DNA from: Gryganskiella cystojenkinii
Lineage: Eukaryota; Mortierellomycota; Mortierellomycetes; Mortierellales; Mortierellaceae
Assembly (NCBI GenBank): GCA_015852425.1
Contig: JAAAIG010000037.1
Coordinates: 12,520 to 76,519 of the forward strand
Direction of reading: 5' to 3'
Length of the DNA: 64,000 nucleotides
Shown here: positions 11,448-22,426 of the stretch, in pieces
Numbering within the stretch: position 1 is the first letter of the stretch
How the letters are laid out: each line of letters begins with the position of its first letter
Position numbers and translations under genes: made by a program
The notes under the pieces: generated by a model
What the model saw: the letters and a program-made list of their open reading frames with translations, nothing else
Told to the model about the DNA's origin: nothing
Database searches by the model: none

Positions 11448-12888
11448 TTACAAACGATCGACGTTGCCGAGATCGCGGCAGGCCTGTTGGACACGGGCAG
11501 CCATCGTCTTCTCAGCCTCGCGGACCCAGACACGGGGATCGTACACCTTCTTGTTGGGCTTGTTGGCACCATCGGGGTTGCCGACCTGACCCTGGAGGTA
11601 AGCCTGTGTTTTGAACAGAGATAGATTTGAATTGTCAGTCCATTTTTCTCACTCAAAACTTGAAAGAATAAGTCAATTATGGTGTATTATGCGATTCAAT
11701 CACCTTCTTGTTCTCGTAAAAGTTCTTGATACCCTCCCAGTAAGCCCACTGAGTGTCTATTAGAGAAAAGAAAGAATAGAGCAGCCTCGTATTAAAAACA
11801 GGTTCTTTGGTGGATTCACGGTTCTCAATCTAATCTAGCACAATAGCAAGGAAAAGTCACGTACCAGTATCGACGTTCATCTTGACAACGCCAAAGTTGA
11901 CAGCAGTCTGGATATCCTGCTCGGTCGATCCAGAACCTCCGTGGAAGACGAACCAGACAGGCTTGTCCGACTCGAGCTTAAGCTGCTCCTTGACATACTG
12001 CTGGTGCTTGCCCAAAAGCTCGGGGTGAAGCTTGACATTACCGGGAGCATAGACACCGTGGACGTTACCGAAAGCGGCGGCGATCGAGAAAAGGTCGGTG
12101 ATCTTGGAGAAGGCGTTGTAGATATCGAGAATGTCCTGGGGCTGGGTGTACAAAGCAGCGTTATCGACCTCAGAGTTGTCGACGCCATCCTCTTCGCCTC
12201 CAGTGATGCCGATCTCCATCTCGAGATGGCAGTTGATCTTTGCCATACGTTCGAGGTACTTGACGCAGATCTCAATGTTCTCTTCCTTGGAATCCTCCGA
12301 AAGATCGAGCATGTGAGAGGAGAAGAGGGGCTCGCCGTGCTGGGCAAAGTACTCCTCGTCAGCGGCCAACATACCATCGAACCAAGGGAGGAGCTTCTTG
12401 GCGCAGTGATCAGAGTGGATAATGACAGGGATACCGTAGGCCTTGGCGACAGCACGGACGTGGTGGGCGCCAGCAACGGCACCGAGGATGGCAGCAGCCT
12501 CTCCCTTGTTGGAGATGCCCTTTCCGGCGTAGTAGGCAGCACCACCGTTGGAGAACTGGATAATGATGGGTGACTTGGCATCACGGGCAGCCTCTGCAAA
12601 ATGAAAACAGTAACGAGACCGTTAGAAAATGTGTTTTATTTCCACGCGTTCTCAGGACGTGACTTTTGAGGGATGGATTGGCAGCAAAAGACAAAGAGAT
12701 GAAATCGAGATGAGATGATGCATCAGCTAGCAACAAAAGATGAATTTACCGAGAGCGGCATTGACCGTGGAAGAGGATGTGCAGTTGATGGCGGGGATGG
12801 CAAACCCGTTGGAGGAAGCATAAGCAAAGACCTTGCGGACGTTGTCGCCAGTGATGACGCCGGCAGGAACGATATCGAGGATGCCCAT
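11448..12888 (-). CDS. FBA1: Fructose-bisphosphate aldolase, class II (zinc dependent)
   Basis: Four exons: 12750-12888, 11865-12593, 11704-11756 and 11448-11603; total 1077 nt, 358 residues, the normal size of fungal class II aldolase. The start MGILDIVPAGVITGDNV, the zinc/catalytic segment IIHSDHCAKKLLPWFDGM, the segment EMEIGITGGEEDGVDN and the phosphate-binding WFVFHGGSGST are all intact. It cleaves fructose 1,6-bisphosphate to dihydroxyacetone phosphate and glyceraldehyde 3-phosphate in cytosolic glycolysis and gluconeogenesis. A long pyrimidine-rich tract lies directly 5' of the start codon, as often seen in strongly expressed fungal genes. No disruptions are seen. Confidence 0.97.
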
Positions 12889-13010
12889 TTTGAGTAAGAG
12901 AGAGAGTTGGTAGAAGAGGTGGGGAAGAGAGGGGAGTGAGAAGTGAAGAAGAGAAAGAAAGAAGAGGAGGGAAAAGAAGAAGAAGAAGAAAGAGAGAAGG
13001 TGAAGTCGAG
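12889..13010 (-). promoter_or_regulatory. CT-rich leader upstream of FBA1
   Basis: On the sense strand this stretch is almost pure pyrimidine (seen as GA-rich on plus). CT-rich blocks just before the start codon are common in highly transcribed fungal glycolytic genes, where transcription starts near them. Function here is inferred from position and composition only. Confidence 0.5.
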
Positions 13011-13610
13011 GAATACAGTAGAAAAAAAGAACGAAATCGAAAAATGTGTCCGGGGTCACTTCGGGAAGCGCAAAGTTTATTTGTTTCTTTTTTCACACAC
13101 TCAACGTGCTGCCTACACGGGATTAGCACAGGAAGAAGCAGGGAACCCCGTCAACTCTCAGCGTCATTCTTGAAATCCTACTGGCAAATAGCACAGAGAG
13201 CAATTTTTCATGGGCAACAGAAAAATAACGAAAGAAAACTCAGCACTTTCCCTCTTTTGTCCAACCCGTGTCTGGATGGCAGAGGTGAAAGGAATGATGC
13301 GGGGAAGTCAGTCTTGTTCTGCGTCTTCTTTTCTAGTTCTGCTTCTCTACTCTCTTGCCTTTTTCTTCTTCATCTCATATATACCTGCCATCTCTCTTTC
13401 TCTTCCCGCACGCAGACTGTCAATCCTCTATCCATTTTCGCTCATCACATGAAAGATACATGAAGTTCGTATCATTAATTAACAAGAGGCAGTATGGGAG
13501 TTATGATAGTGGAGCTATGATACAGTGTATTGGTGTTTGTCTAGGATGAAAAAAGCAAGAAGATGACTACGGTGGAACGGAATGGAGTGAGTGAAAGCGT
13601 AGGTTTTCAT

Positions 13611-14212
13611 CTACAGCTGCTTCTGAAGGCGAGCAAGATGATAGTTGACGGTGTTGACGTTCTTGACCTTGGTAGGCTATTGATAGTAATTTTTTTAACA
13701 AAAGAGGAAGGGTGAAGCCATGGTCAGTTGGTGGTCATTGGAACAAAGAGTTGGCTCCAAGATGCATGGAGGCCTGTTTGCTGAAGTGGTTCCTGACAAT
13801 CTTCGGTTAGCGCCGACGATTTTCCAACGAGTTTCCTACTGTTCCTGAATTGGTGGCGCTTGTTGATTTGTCCTCCATGATCTGACAAGCCATAACAAAG
13901 TCGTGACTAGATCGGATAGTGTGTCCGTCTACGTCCTGACTCCTATGACTGTACTCCTATTGAGACGCCTTCCTGGAGTTGTCCCTTGCCCTAGCCATCA
14001 AAAGAGGCCCATCCGTCAAGTCCCGAGGGAAGAATAAAGACTCCTCATACCAAGGTCTTCATGCAATCAGCAAGCATCTTTGCGGATTGCATGCACTTTG
14101 CGTCGTCGACACCGGATGCGGTCCAGCACTGGATCATGGCACCCATCTCGGCGATGCAGGGGCTCGCCTCAATGACCTTGCGAGGCTTTGTGCGAAGATA
14201 CTTGAGTCTCAT
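13611..14212 (-). CDS. MRP10: Mitochondrial small ribosomal subunit protein mS37 (Mrp10/CHCHD1), twin CX9C
   Basis: Two exons, 14051-14212 and 13611-13676, joined in phase 0, give 75 residues; the gene is too small and split to appear as one open frame. The N terminus is basic (MRLKYLRTKPRKV). It is followed by C-IAEMGAMIQ-C and C-MQSAKMLAD-C, two perfect CX9C motifs, the CHCH coiled-coil-helix-coiled-coil-helix signature. The second exon ends NYHLARLQKQL, matching the conserved Mrp10 tail (NYH.AR). Such proteins are imported and oxidised in the intermembrane space by Mia40, then assemble in the mitochondrial ribosome small subunit. The 374-nt intron is long for the window; a tiny extra exon inside it cannot be excluded. 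It is divergent from ATP synthase subunit d. Confidence 0.85.
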
Positions 14213-14731
14213 TGTGCCTGTTGTGATTGGATCGAAAGGATTGTATTTTGTAGGCCAAAAAAAGTCCGAGTTTGCGGTAAATCCAGTGGATGAGGTAGGA
14301 ATTGATTTTTAAAAAGAGTTAGTTCCAGGTCTGGTGTAGTGTCGTTTTCAACTAAAAAGACTGATCATCAGCAACATGCCTTGATTCGATGTGGGTTATT
14401 GAATGGACAAACAGTGAATGAATGAGCGAATGAATGAATTGATTCCCGAAAAAGACAATCGCTAGATCTGATCAGAGACTTGTCACGGTATTTCAATGGA
14501 ACGCAAATATTAATATTTTGTGGTATAATCCGATTCTGATGGCAGCCCATGCGATCCCCGGGTCTCCCCGTTTGTTTGCGCCTGTTGGCGAGCAATCGGG
14601 ATCAGACATTGTCTCGAAATTCTGAATGCGAGTCATTATTGGAATTCACACAAATTGGTACCTGGGAGTGATTTTCGAATTCTTCTTCTTCTTTTCCATC
14701 ATCATCACCCTCCCTCTCCATCATCATCATC
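14213..14731. promoter_or_regulatory. Shared divergent spacer of mS37 and ATP synthase subunit d
   Basis: 519 bp separate the two start codons, which face away from each other. Both genes encode nuclear-encoded mitochondrial proteins, so a bidirectional promoter is plausible. A CT-rich block and a CAT repeat (14719-14732) lie just before the plus-strand ATG. No specific factor site was identified. Confidence 0.5.
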
Positions 14732-16223
14732 ATGTCTGTTGCCAAGAGTGCTGCTGCCCACATCGACTGGACCAAGCTGTCCACCTCCCTTGGTCTCAAG
14801 ACCGAGACCGTCGCTGCCCTCAGCGCGTTCCGCAAGCGCAACGAGGAGGCTCGCCGTGTCCTCTCTGATCTCAAGGAGCAGAAGACCGCCGTCGACTTTG
14901 CCCACTACCGCAAGGTCCTCAAGAACCAGGCTGTCATTGACGAGGTCGAGAAGGCCTTTGCCTCCTTCAAGCCCACCTCCTACGATGTCAAGGCCCAGAT
15001 CAAGTCCATCGAGGCTGTCGAGTCCAAGGCTGTAATGACTCTTTTTTTTTTCTTCAGTGCCTCCCCCTTTCCACCTTTTGCACCACAACGGAAACAATCG
15101 ACTCGACTCTTGCTCTTCTAATTCGACTCGCGAAACAAACCTCCGTCATCTCACCCCTTTTCCCATCCATCAAATCGGCCAATGATCAAAAAGAGAAGAA
15201 GAAAAAGGCGATCAATTGATTTGCACCTTTTCTTCATTCTGATCCCTTCGTCATCACGACACCAATCGTTCAGGAACAGAGAGCATGATTATATAGATTG
15301 GGCGAGATCCACTCTACCTTGGAGTCTAATTTGACTCGATCGAGTTCCTTCGACAACCCATCGTCAGCGTCATATACTCATAACACCCTCGTCGGTATCA
15401 ATTGGATATCTGCCTACCTACTGACTAACATTCTTCATGGGTGTCTTCTCTCCTCGCTCTCCTCTTAGCTTGACCGTGCCAAGTTCACTGCCACCAAGGT
15501 CGAGTCTGAGCTCGCTGATCTCCAGGCCACCTTGAAGAACATCGAGACCTCCCGCCCCATCGATGAGCTTACCGTATGTGAATTTGCAATCCTTCGGACG
15601 ATTTTTTTTTTGTCAGGAACTGGAAACAGGGTACTGGAGACCGGAAAAGCGGAGACAGGGGGTCGCGATCGGGATCAGCCCTTCGATATCATAACAGAGG
15701 ATAGCTTGAGCAAACTGATGATCAATGATCATCCAGCGGAAAAGCAGCTATCGGTCTTTAAGCTTCAAAAGTAGTTCTTGTTGTCCATCATTGGATATGG
15801 AGCTCTGCACTCGGGAAAGGCCACAATCATGACCGTTCGAGAGATCGGCTGCGATAGGAAATGAGCTCGAAATTATCCATGGAGGATAGAGTCATCCGCT
15901 TGTTGGAAAGCATCATTCAGGCTATAGTTGACAATCAGACAAAGGAACCATCGGCCTTCTCTCTCGTCTTTTGTTATCAGGGAATGATTGGACAGAAAGG
16001 AGCATCCTACTAGATATATTACGAGAAGGAACCCTGCCCCTATATCTCGTTTGTTCGATGTACGTCGATACTTACCATTTCCATCTTTTGCTATGATAAT
16101 TAGGTTGATGATGTGCTCAAGTCTCGCCCCGAGATCGCCGAGAAGGTCGACGCCTTGTTGGCTAAGAGCAAGTGGGACACCAAGGGCTACAACGACAAGT
16201 TCGGCTATGTCACTCTTTTCTAA
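14732..16223 (+). CDS. ATP7: Mitochondrial F1Fo ATP synthase subunit d
   Basis: Three exons: 14732-15031, 15469-15573 and 16104-16223; total 525 nt, 174 residues, exactly the family size. The protein starts [20 protein letters not shown] and carries the conserved stretch [18 protein letters not shown]. The C-terminal part [12 protein letters not shown] is also typical. Subunit d is part of the peripheral stalk that holds F1 static against Fo in the inner mitochondrial membrane. The two introns are 437 and 530 nt, clearly longer than most introns in the window. The start is fixed by family alignment and by the divergent promoter region upstream. Confidence 0.95.
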
Positions 16224-16449
16224 GCTGTATCTCCCTCAGTCTTTGCATCTTAAAAAAACGCTACCCCTCTCCCCTCCTCCTCTGTTCCTTGGATTTTATT
16301 TTATTTTTTCGGGTCTTGGGAGAAGGATATCCTTTCACGACCCTTTTTATGCGTGGCTCCCAGTTTACTCTGAGTCGTTAGACCGAAAAAAAAAATATGC
16401 CTTTTTTTGCCTTCAACAAAACACACCCTTCTCTACCATTTGAACAAAA

Positions 16450-16455
16450 AATAAA
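16450..16455 (+). terminator. AATAAA polyadenylation-like signal after ATP7
   Basis: AATAAA 227 nt after the stop codon of ATP synthase subunit d, followed by T-rich sequence. Placement fits a 3'-end signal of the plus-strand gene; the convergent Tag1-like gene begins its coding end at 16741. Confidence 0.45.
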
Positions 16456-16740
16456 TTGTTGTTACAACATCTATTGTACGTTTTAACGTTATTGTTGTCA
16501 TGTCGTTGCCTTTCAGGATTATGGAGGCGTGTTTGTTAAAGTACAAGTATTAGTTGGAATTTATTCTATGGTTCTCTGGCTAAAGTCATTAAATGTCATG
16601 AGAATGTTGAAGAGTGGAGGGGGTATGTTTCGAAATAATGGAGAGGAGCTCTCTTATCTTCAAGAAAGTTGTCTAGGAGGGAGTAGGCAGTGACCGAGAG
16701 ATTTTGTACATTACAAGTCTACAAAAATTACAGACATAGT

Positions 16741-19700
16741 TTAGAAAAGAGGGGTGAGACCGACCGAAGCACAGGCGTTGCCGACAAGCTGCTTGAACAG
16801 GGCAAGGGCCTCCTCATCGGTGCCAGTGAAGGGAGCATCCTGAGCAGCCAACTGACGCTTGTAGAAAGCGAAAGAGACAGGGGCTTGCGAGGGAGCTGGA
16901 GCCTCAGTCGTAGTAGCAACTGGCGAGGGTGAGGATGAGGGCGAGGGGACCACAGGGGCAACAGTCGTCGTAGGAGCAGCAGTGGCCGTAGGCGCGGCCG
17001 AGACAGTAGAAGTAGCAACGGGGGTAGGAATGACGGGGACAGGGGAAGGCTCCGTGTCATAGGACTTGACAACCTGAATGACAATACCGACCTGCATTTG
17101 GTTATAAACCACATTGGATCCATATCCGTTCGCACCACCAATCTTGGCAGTGATGACACTGTTGATATCAAAGGGAACCGTGTTGGCACCGCCGGCAGCC
17201 ATGCTGGGATAAGCAATCATGAGGCGACTGAGAACTGAGAGCGCGAACATGGGGCCAGCGTCCGAGACCAAGTTCACAGGAGGGGACATGACCGTGGACT
17301 TGGCAGGGATGGTCAACGAGATATCTTGGTTGATGTTACCAAAGAGGTGACCAGACCAGGTGTTGTTAGCATTGATGTGCGAAATATAGAGCTCGGTATC
17401 GAAGGGGTTGTACATCGCGATCTGGACACGAGTGATACGGGGCTGGGTCATCTGAAGCATGTTGGCCATGATGGGCGAGGCCTTGCTCATACCGTCGATG
17501 ATCAACTTGTCGGTGATACCGGTGATGATAGGGTTCATGCGGACAGCAGACATGGCCAACTGGAGAGGCTCGATAGGAGTCGAGGTAGCAGTTCCGTTGA
17601 TGTTCAAGGGGAAAGAACCTCCGGCGATGAAGGCGCTCAAGAACTGGTCCCGCAAGTAAGGGTTAGGAGGAGTGAGCTTCATAACCGCAGGGATGGCGTT
17701 AGGACCGGGGCGGAGCACCATGCCAGGAACAATGACCTTGCCCATGGGGAAGACACCAAAGTTGACATCAAGGGTAACATCACCGGCCATGACGGTCAAA
17801 CCAGAGGGGTTCTGGAGGTTGACAGTGTTGTGGACCTCAATGTACTCAGCAGTACCTCCGGAAATCTTGATGTCAGAGACGGTGACGGGGCTGGCGTTCA
17901 AGTTCATACCGGCCATGGCAGTGACGACCGAGGCTTTGATGCCGGAGATCTTGACCTGACCAGCGGCGGTGTCGGCAACAGTGTCAACAACACCATCGAG
18001 GAAGAACTGAACACCAGGACCGGTGGTCAAGACCTGGTTGAAGACCTTGAAGGTATCGCGGTCAGCGACCTTGAGGGGCTGGTTCTGATAACCAGTGGCC
18101 AAGACGCCATCAGCAATGGTCTTGGCAGGCGACAAAGGCATGGCCAATGTAGCGACAGTCTTACCGAGGGGCAATTGCAAGTTCATGGTCTGGCCAACCG
18201 CGGAAACGTTCAAGGGGAAGGTGAAGGGCATGTGGTACTGAGCAATGATCTGATCTGAGGAGGTCATGACGTTGTAAGGATCGGGGCCAGTGAAGTCCAA
18301 AGTCATAGTCTTGAGAGCAACACCAGTGATGATGTTCTGCTTGCCAATACTGGGAAGAGAGACGTTCATCTCCAAGGAGCCAAAGGCAGCGGTCAACCAG
18401 GAAACGGGTCCAGAAGCAGGGGTAACCGAGCAGCCCTTCACAGTCAAGGAGGGGCTGCCACCGTCAAGAGTAACGGCAAAGAGATCACCAAGAGCGGCAA
18501 GACCGGCATCAGAGGTCTGACGGACAAGAGTACCAGCCATGCTGACAGGCGAGACCGAGTTGGGCTGGAGAGCCATACCAACGGTAGCGACATAACCGAG
18601 CTCCTGACCCTTGTAGATGTTGGTGAAGCTGACGTTACCGAGCTCGATACCAACGCTGGAGGGGTTGGGAAGAGTGGCAGCGAGGACGAGGTGGATACCG
18701 TCAGGATCGTTCGAAGGAAGGTTGAAAGCGCTGATGGTCAAACCGGTAAGACCGTTGAAACCCTTCAAGGTGACACGCTTCTTCATGTTGACGTGGGGGA
18801 TGGGAGCACCCATGGCAAAGACGACCATGTTGTTGGCAGAGACTTCCCACTCGAAGGACTCGGCCTTGAGAGAGTAACCGACAAAGTCACCCATGGCAGC
18901 GGCATCAGAAACGGCGAAAGAGACGTTGGAAAGGACCAAGGGAGCACCAACGTTGGCACCAGCGTTGACAGTAGGCATGGCAATAACACCAATAGGGCGA
19001 ATGACATCACCGTTAACCCAAGAGACAGTCGAACCCTCGGGGAAAGCAATCTGGGAGTCAAAGGGACCAGTCTCGGAAATGAGGCCATTAATGTTGGTGC
19101 TGAACGAGGTCTCAGCGGGGTTGTTGATCATGATGCTCTGGAAGGCGAGGATGGACTTGTCAACGATCGACTGAGCCAAAGGAGTGCCAACAATGGGGAG
19201 GAGCATCAAGATGGTGTCATCGGTGGCAGTGGGGACAGCGGCCTGAGCAAGGGTCATGGAGGTGGCATACTCGCCGACGAGGACCTTGACGGTCATCTCA
19301 ACATCGACCTTGAGACCGACCATGGCCTGCTTGACGAAGGTGGGGAGGTTAAAGCCAACAAAGATGGAGGCATCGGGCTTGAAGGTGGGGTCCTTGACCA
19401 TCTGTCCCAAGGCCACAATGGGAGCAGGGTTCAAGCCGTTGAGTTGAGCCTGGGTGATGATGAGCCCGAGCAAGGAATCAATGGAGAGATCCATGGTGAG
19501 AGGGAGAGGACTATGTTTGAAGAGAAGAGACATATTAGAACACAGGCGCACCACAGAAAAATAAACAAAAACATCGAAACAAGCAACAAAAAAAAACTCA
19601 CGGGCTGGAGGCGGAAGAGACACCGGGGACGACAAAGGTCATGTCAGGGATATCGATCGAACCCAGGGTAGCGTTGTGGTACTTGACAGCAGACTTGATA

Positions 19701-21917
19701 GCCTTGATGGTCAACTGGGGCAAGAAGGGGTTGTTGACAACGACAGAGGTCAGGGCAATGCCGGTCTTGGCAGTGTCGTTCAAGATGGTCAAGCTGGTTC
19801 CGAGCAAGAGCTGAGCAGGGTTACCGGGCATGTTAGATTGGATGTGGATCTCCTTGAGACCGTTGGCCAAGGGAGTAATAGGCGAGGAAGAGGCAGATCC
19901 CTGGACATCAACAACACTGATCTGGTTGGTCATGTAGGACTGCAGGAGAGCCTGGCCACCAGCGCTACTGGAAGGCGTAAAGATAGCAGCGGCGGTGCGA
20001 CGGTTAGGTCCAGGGACGAGGGTCAAGTTATCAAGGATGACGGTTCCGACATTGTCACCCTGGTAGACCATGTCGAAGGTAACAGTGCCTTGAGGACCGG
20101 GGCCAGTGGCGATGGTCAAGGACGAAGGGTTGACCATGGTCATATCCAAAGCAATCTGGAGACCAGAGGGGGTACCACCAATAACGGTGAGGTTATGGAT
20201 GACAGTGGGTTCGGTGGCAAGACCCTGGAGACCAGAGAGGGAGACATCAGACTTGAAGGGGATACCGGTGATGCGGACCTCGCCGATGGGGGTCTGAGCA
20301 ATAGTGGCAGCAAAACCCTGGACCTGGAAAGCCTCGGCGTTCTGGACTGTCAAATCCTTAACAAAAGCATCAAAATCGGCATGGGAATCCGAGGCAATGT
20401 TGAAAGGGGTAGGAGGGAGAGCGAAGTGGATTGACGAATCGTTGTTGACCTTGACGGTGCTGGCGACTCCCCAGTCGAGAGCGTTGACAGTGGCCATGGA
20501 CTTGTTCTGATAGACGACAGTCATGTTGTTCTGGACTTGAGTGACATTGATCGAGAAACCGAAGGGCATTTGGAAACCAGCAACGACTTGAGGGGAGGTT
20601 GCGATGGGAGCATAGGAATCAGTATTGGTCCAGTTCATGCCCATAGCACCGAGCTCGATGGTCTTGATGATGTTCAAAGGAACGGGGGACTGCAACTTGA
20701 CGGAAAGAACCATAGCCTCGAGGCCGGCAGACAGCCAGTTGACACGGTCCTGACCGTTGGGGAGGACCATAACACCCTTGGCAGTGGTCTCGGAGACGTT
20801 ACCGGCGATGTACGCAGAGAAGAGGCTGCTGACCTTGGCAAGACCCTCGGGCGTAGTCTGAGGCTCCATAATACCAGTCAAGTTGAGGATTGACTGGGAG
20901 TTACCCTCGAGGGAAGCGCCGTTCGCACGAACCTGACCGAGACGAATACCCTGGTAAGAGATATCAAGGACAATTGTTCCAAGACTGACGCCAATGGGGG
21001 AAGGGTTATGCATAGCTGTATCAATGGCGAGGTTGATACCCTGGCCGTTGGGAGCATCCGAGGGCAAGTTGAAGGAAAGAATTTCAACCTGGGGGAAACC
21101 GTTCATACCAAGGAGGGTAATATCCTTGTTTAAGGTCAAGCCCTTGATGGTGCGACCCATGGCCTTGATCTGGACAGTGGACTGAAGAGTCCAGGTAAAG
21201 CTCTTCTCACCCAACTAATGTGTCAAAAATAAAAATAAAGTGTATTCTATCAGAGAAGGAACAGAAGGGGGTGAATAGATAACCAAGTCGACAACAATGA
21301 AACTTACCATGCTCTTCGAGAAAGTGGCGAAGGCAGCCTCGTCAGTGATGGTGAACTTGGACTGGCCAGTAACCTTTCCACTGCCACCACTAGCCGTGGT
21401 GTCGGGGAGGGGATCCATAGCACCGAGAACATTGCCGTTGTAAAGGACCTTGATAGGCTCAGGGTAGGTGACAGTGGCATGGAATGGACCAGCGTTGCCA
21501 AGAGAACCATCCATGGCCATGACCATAGTCTATTTGACGAGAAGAATTCAGTAGAAAAATACAGTGTTAGGCGCGCTCGTGGTGGCAGTACGGTATTACG
21601 CTGATAGAGGATGTGGAGCTGGAACTTACGGTATTGGTAGGCTCGGTGATAGAGATTCTATCGAAAGAAAGTGTGGAGTTGTTGACAATCTTTTGAGCGA
21701 CCTTGGGCAAGATCAAGAACAGGATAACGGGCACCAAGATTGCCACGAGGACCACTGTGATCACAACACAAAAAATCCAGAAGCGTCTGCGCTTGTAGAA
21801 AGGAGCAGCTCTAGGCTTTACAACCTCATCATGCTCATCAAACTCATCGTAGTCGGTTTCGTTCTCGTTGTAGGGGAGGTCAGTGTTGGCTGCAGCAGCA
21901 GCTTCGTTCTGTGTCAT
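16741..21917 (-). CDS. Tag1-like vacuolar membrane protein with repeated LEA-2/DUF3712-type domains
   Basis: Four exons: 21630-21917, 21308-21529, 19602-21214 and 16741-19510; total 4893 nt, 1630 residues. The N terminus is acidic and Asn/Asp-rich, followed by KRRRFW and one strong membrane helix at about 46-70. Everything after it would be lumenal or extracellular. The long body consists of repeated beta-rich units with motifs such as PSDAPNGQGINL, NPSPIGVSLG and VNNPFLPQLTIKA, the style of LEA-2 (DUF3712) domains. A Ser/Thr/Pro-rich stalk follows near residues 1525-1585, then a short Cys-containing end. In yeast, Tag1 is a vacuolar membrane protein needed to end autophagy, and LEA-2 repeats are proposed to form lipid-binding grooves; function here is by analogy. 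Long open frames on the opposite strand are codon-bias shadows. Confidence 0.85.
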
Positions 21918-22153
21918 TATATGTGTAGTAGGAAAATGTGGCGGATCAGAGGGATGCGGTAGGACGATGAAGGAGAAAGAGTGTCAGACGAGGACAAGGA
22001 TGGGGTCTCAATTTCTGTTATGGAGAACAAAAATACCGAGACGAGGGAGGGTTGAAGGGACGCAGTCGAAGGGGAGCGAAGGAGACGAAGGTCGAAGACG
22101 AGAAGAAAACAGAAAAGAAGAAACTCTTTGTCGGAGGCGGGGGGAACCAGATT

Positions 22154-22426
22154 TCATTTATAGTCAGAGGAAGAGATTTTGATTGACATTATCACGATTT
22201 GTGGTACACACGACTGAAAGGACAGAGAGACGAATGAGTTCCCTTCATTGTCCTCAACCTTGAAGTCGTCGCGATCAGCTGTGGTTGGAGGACCGACTTG
22301 GAAGTTTGTAGACGAGGAAAGAGCTCTCAAAAGTTTGTCTATTTTATGTGTACTGTACTCTTCAAGTTTATACTGTATGTATTTCTTGGCTGCACCGGGG
22401 ATAACTCTCTTCAACTTGGATGCCAT
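22154..22426 (-). CDS. Short unassigned ORF, 90 residues
   Basis: ATG at 22424-22426, stop at 22154-22156. The N terminus is basic and helix-prone (MASKLKRVIPGAAKKYIQYK), followed by a Ser-rich and then an acidic part (DRDDFKVEDNEGN). I recognise no family. It lies 237 bp upstream of the Tag1-like start on the same strand. The last 20 residues look less protein-like, so the true end could be spliced elsewhere (a GT lies in the CGTGTGTACC context near 22206). It may also be only an untranslated open frame. Confidence 0.3.
   Translation of the reverse strand: MASKLKRVIPGAAKKYIQYKLEEYSTHKIDKLLRALSSSTNFQVGPPTTADRDDFKVEDNEGNSFVSLSFQSCVPQIVIMSIKISSSDYK

Noticed and set aside
17326..19671. Open frames of 310 and 326 codons on the plus strand opposite the Tag1-like gene
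   Set aside because: They are out-of-frame shadows produced by the strong codon bias of the long minus-strand exons and show no family features.
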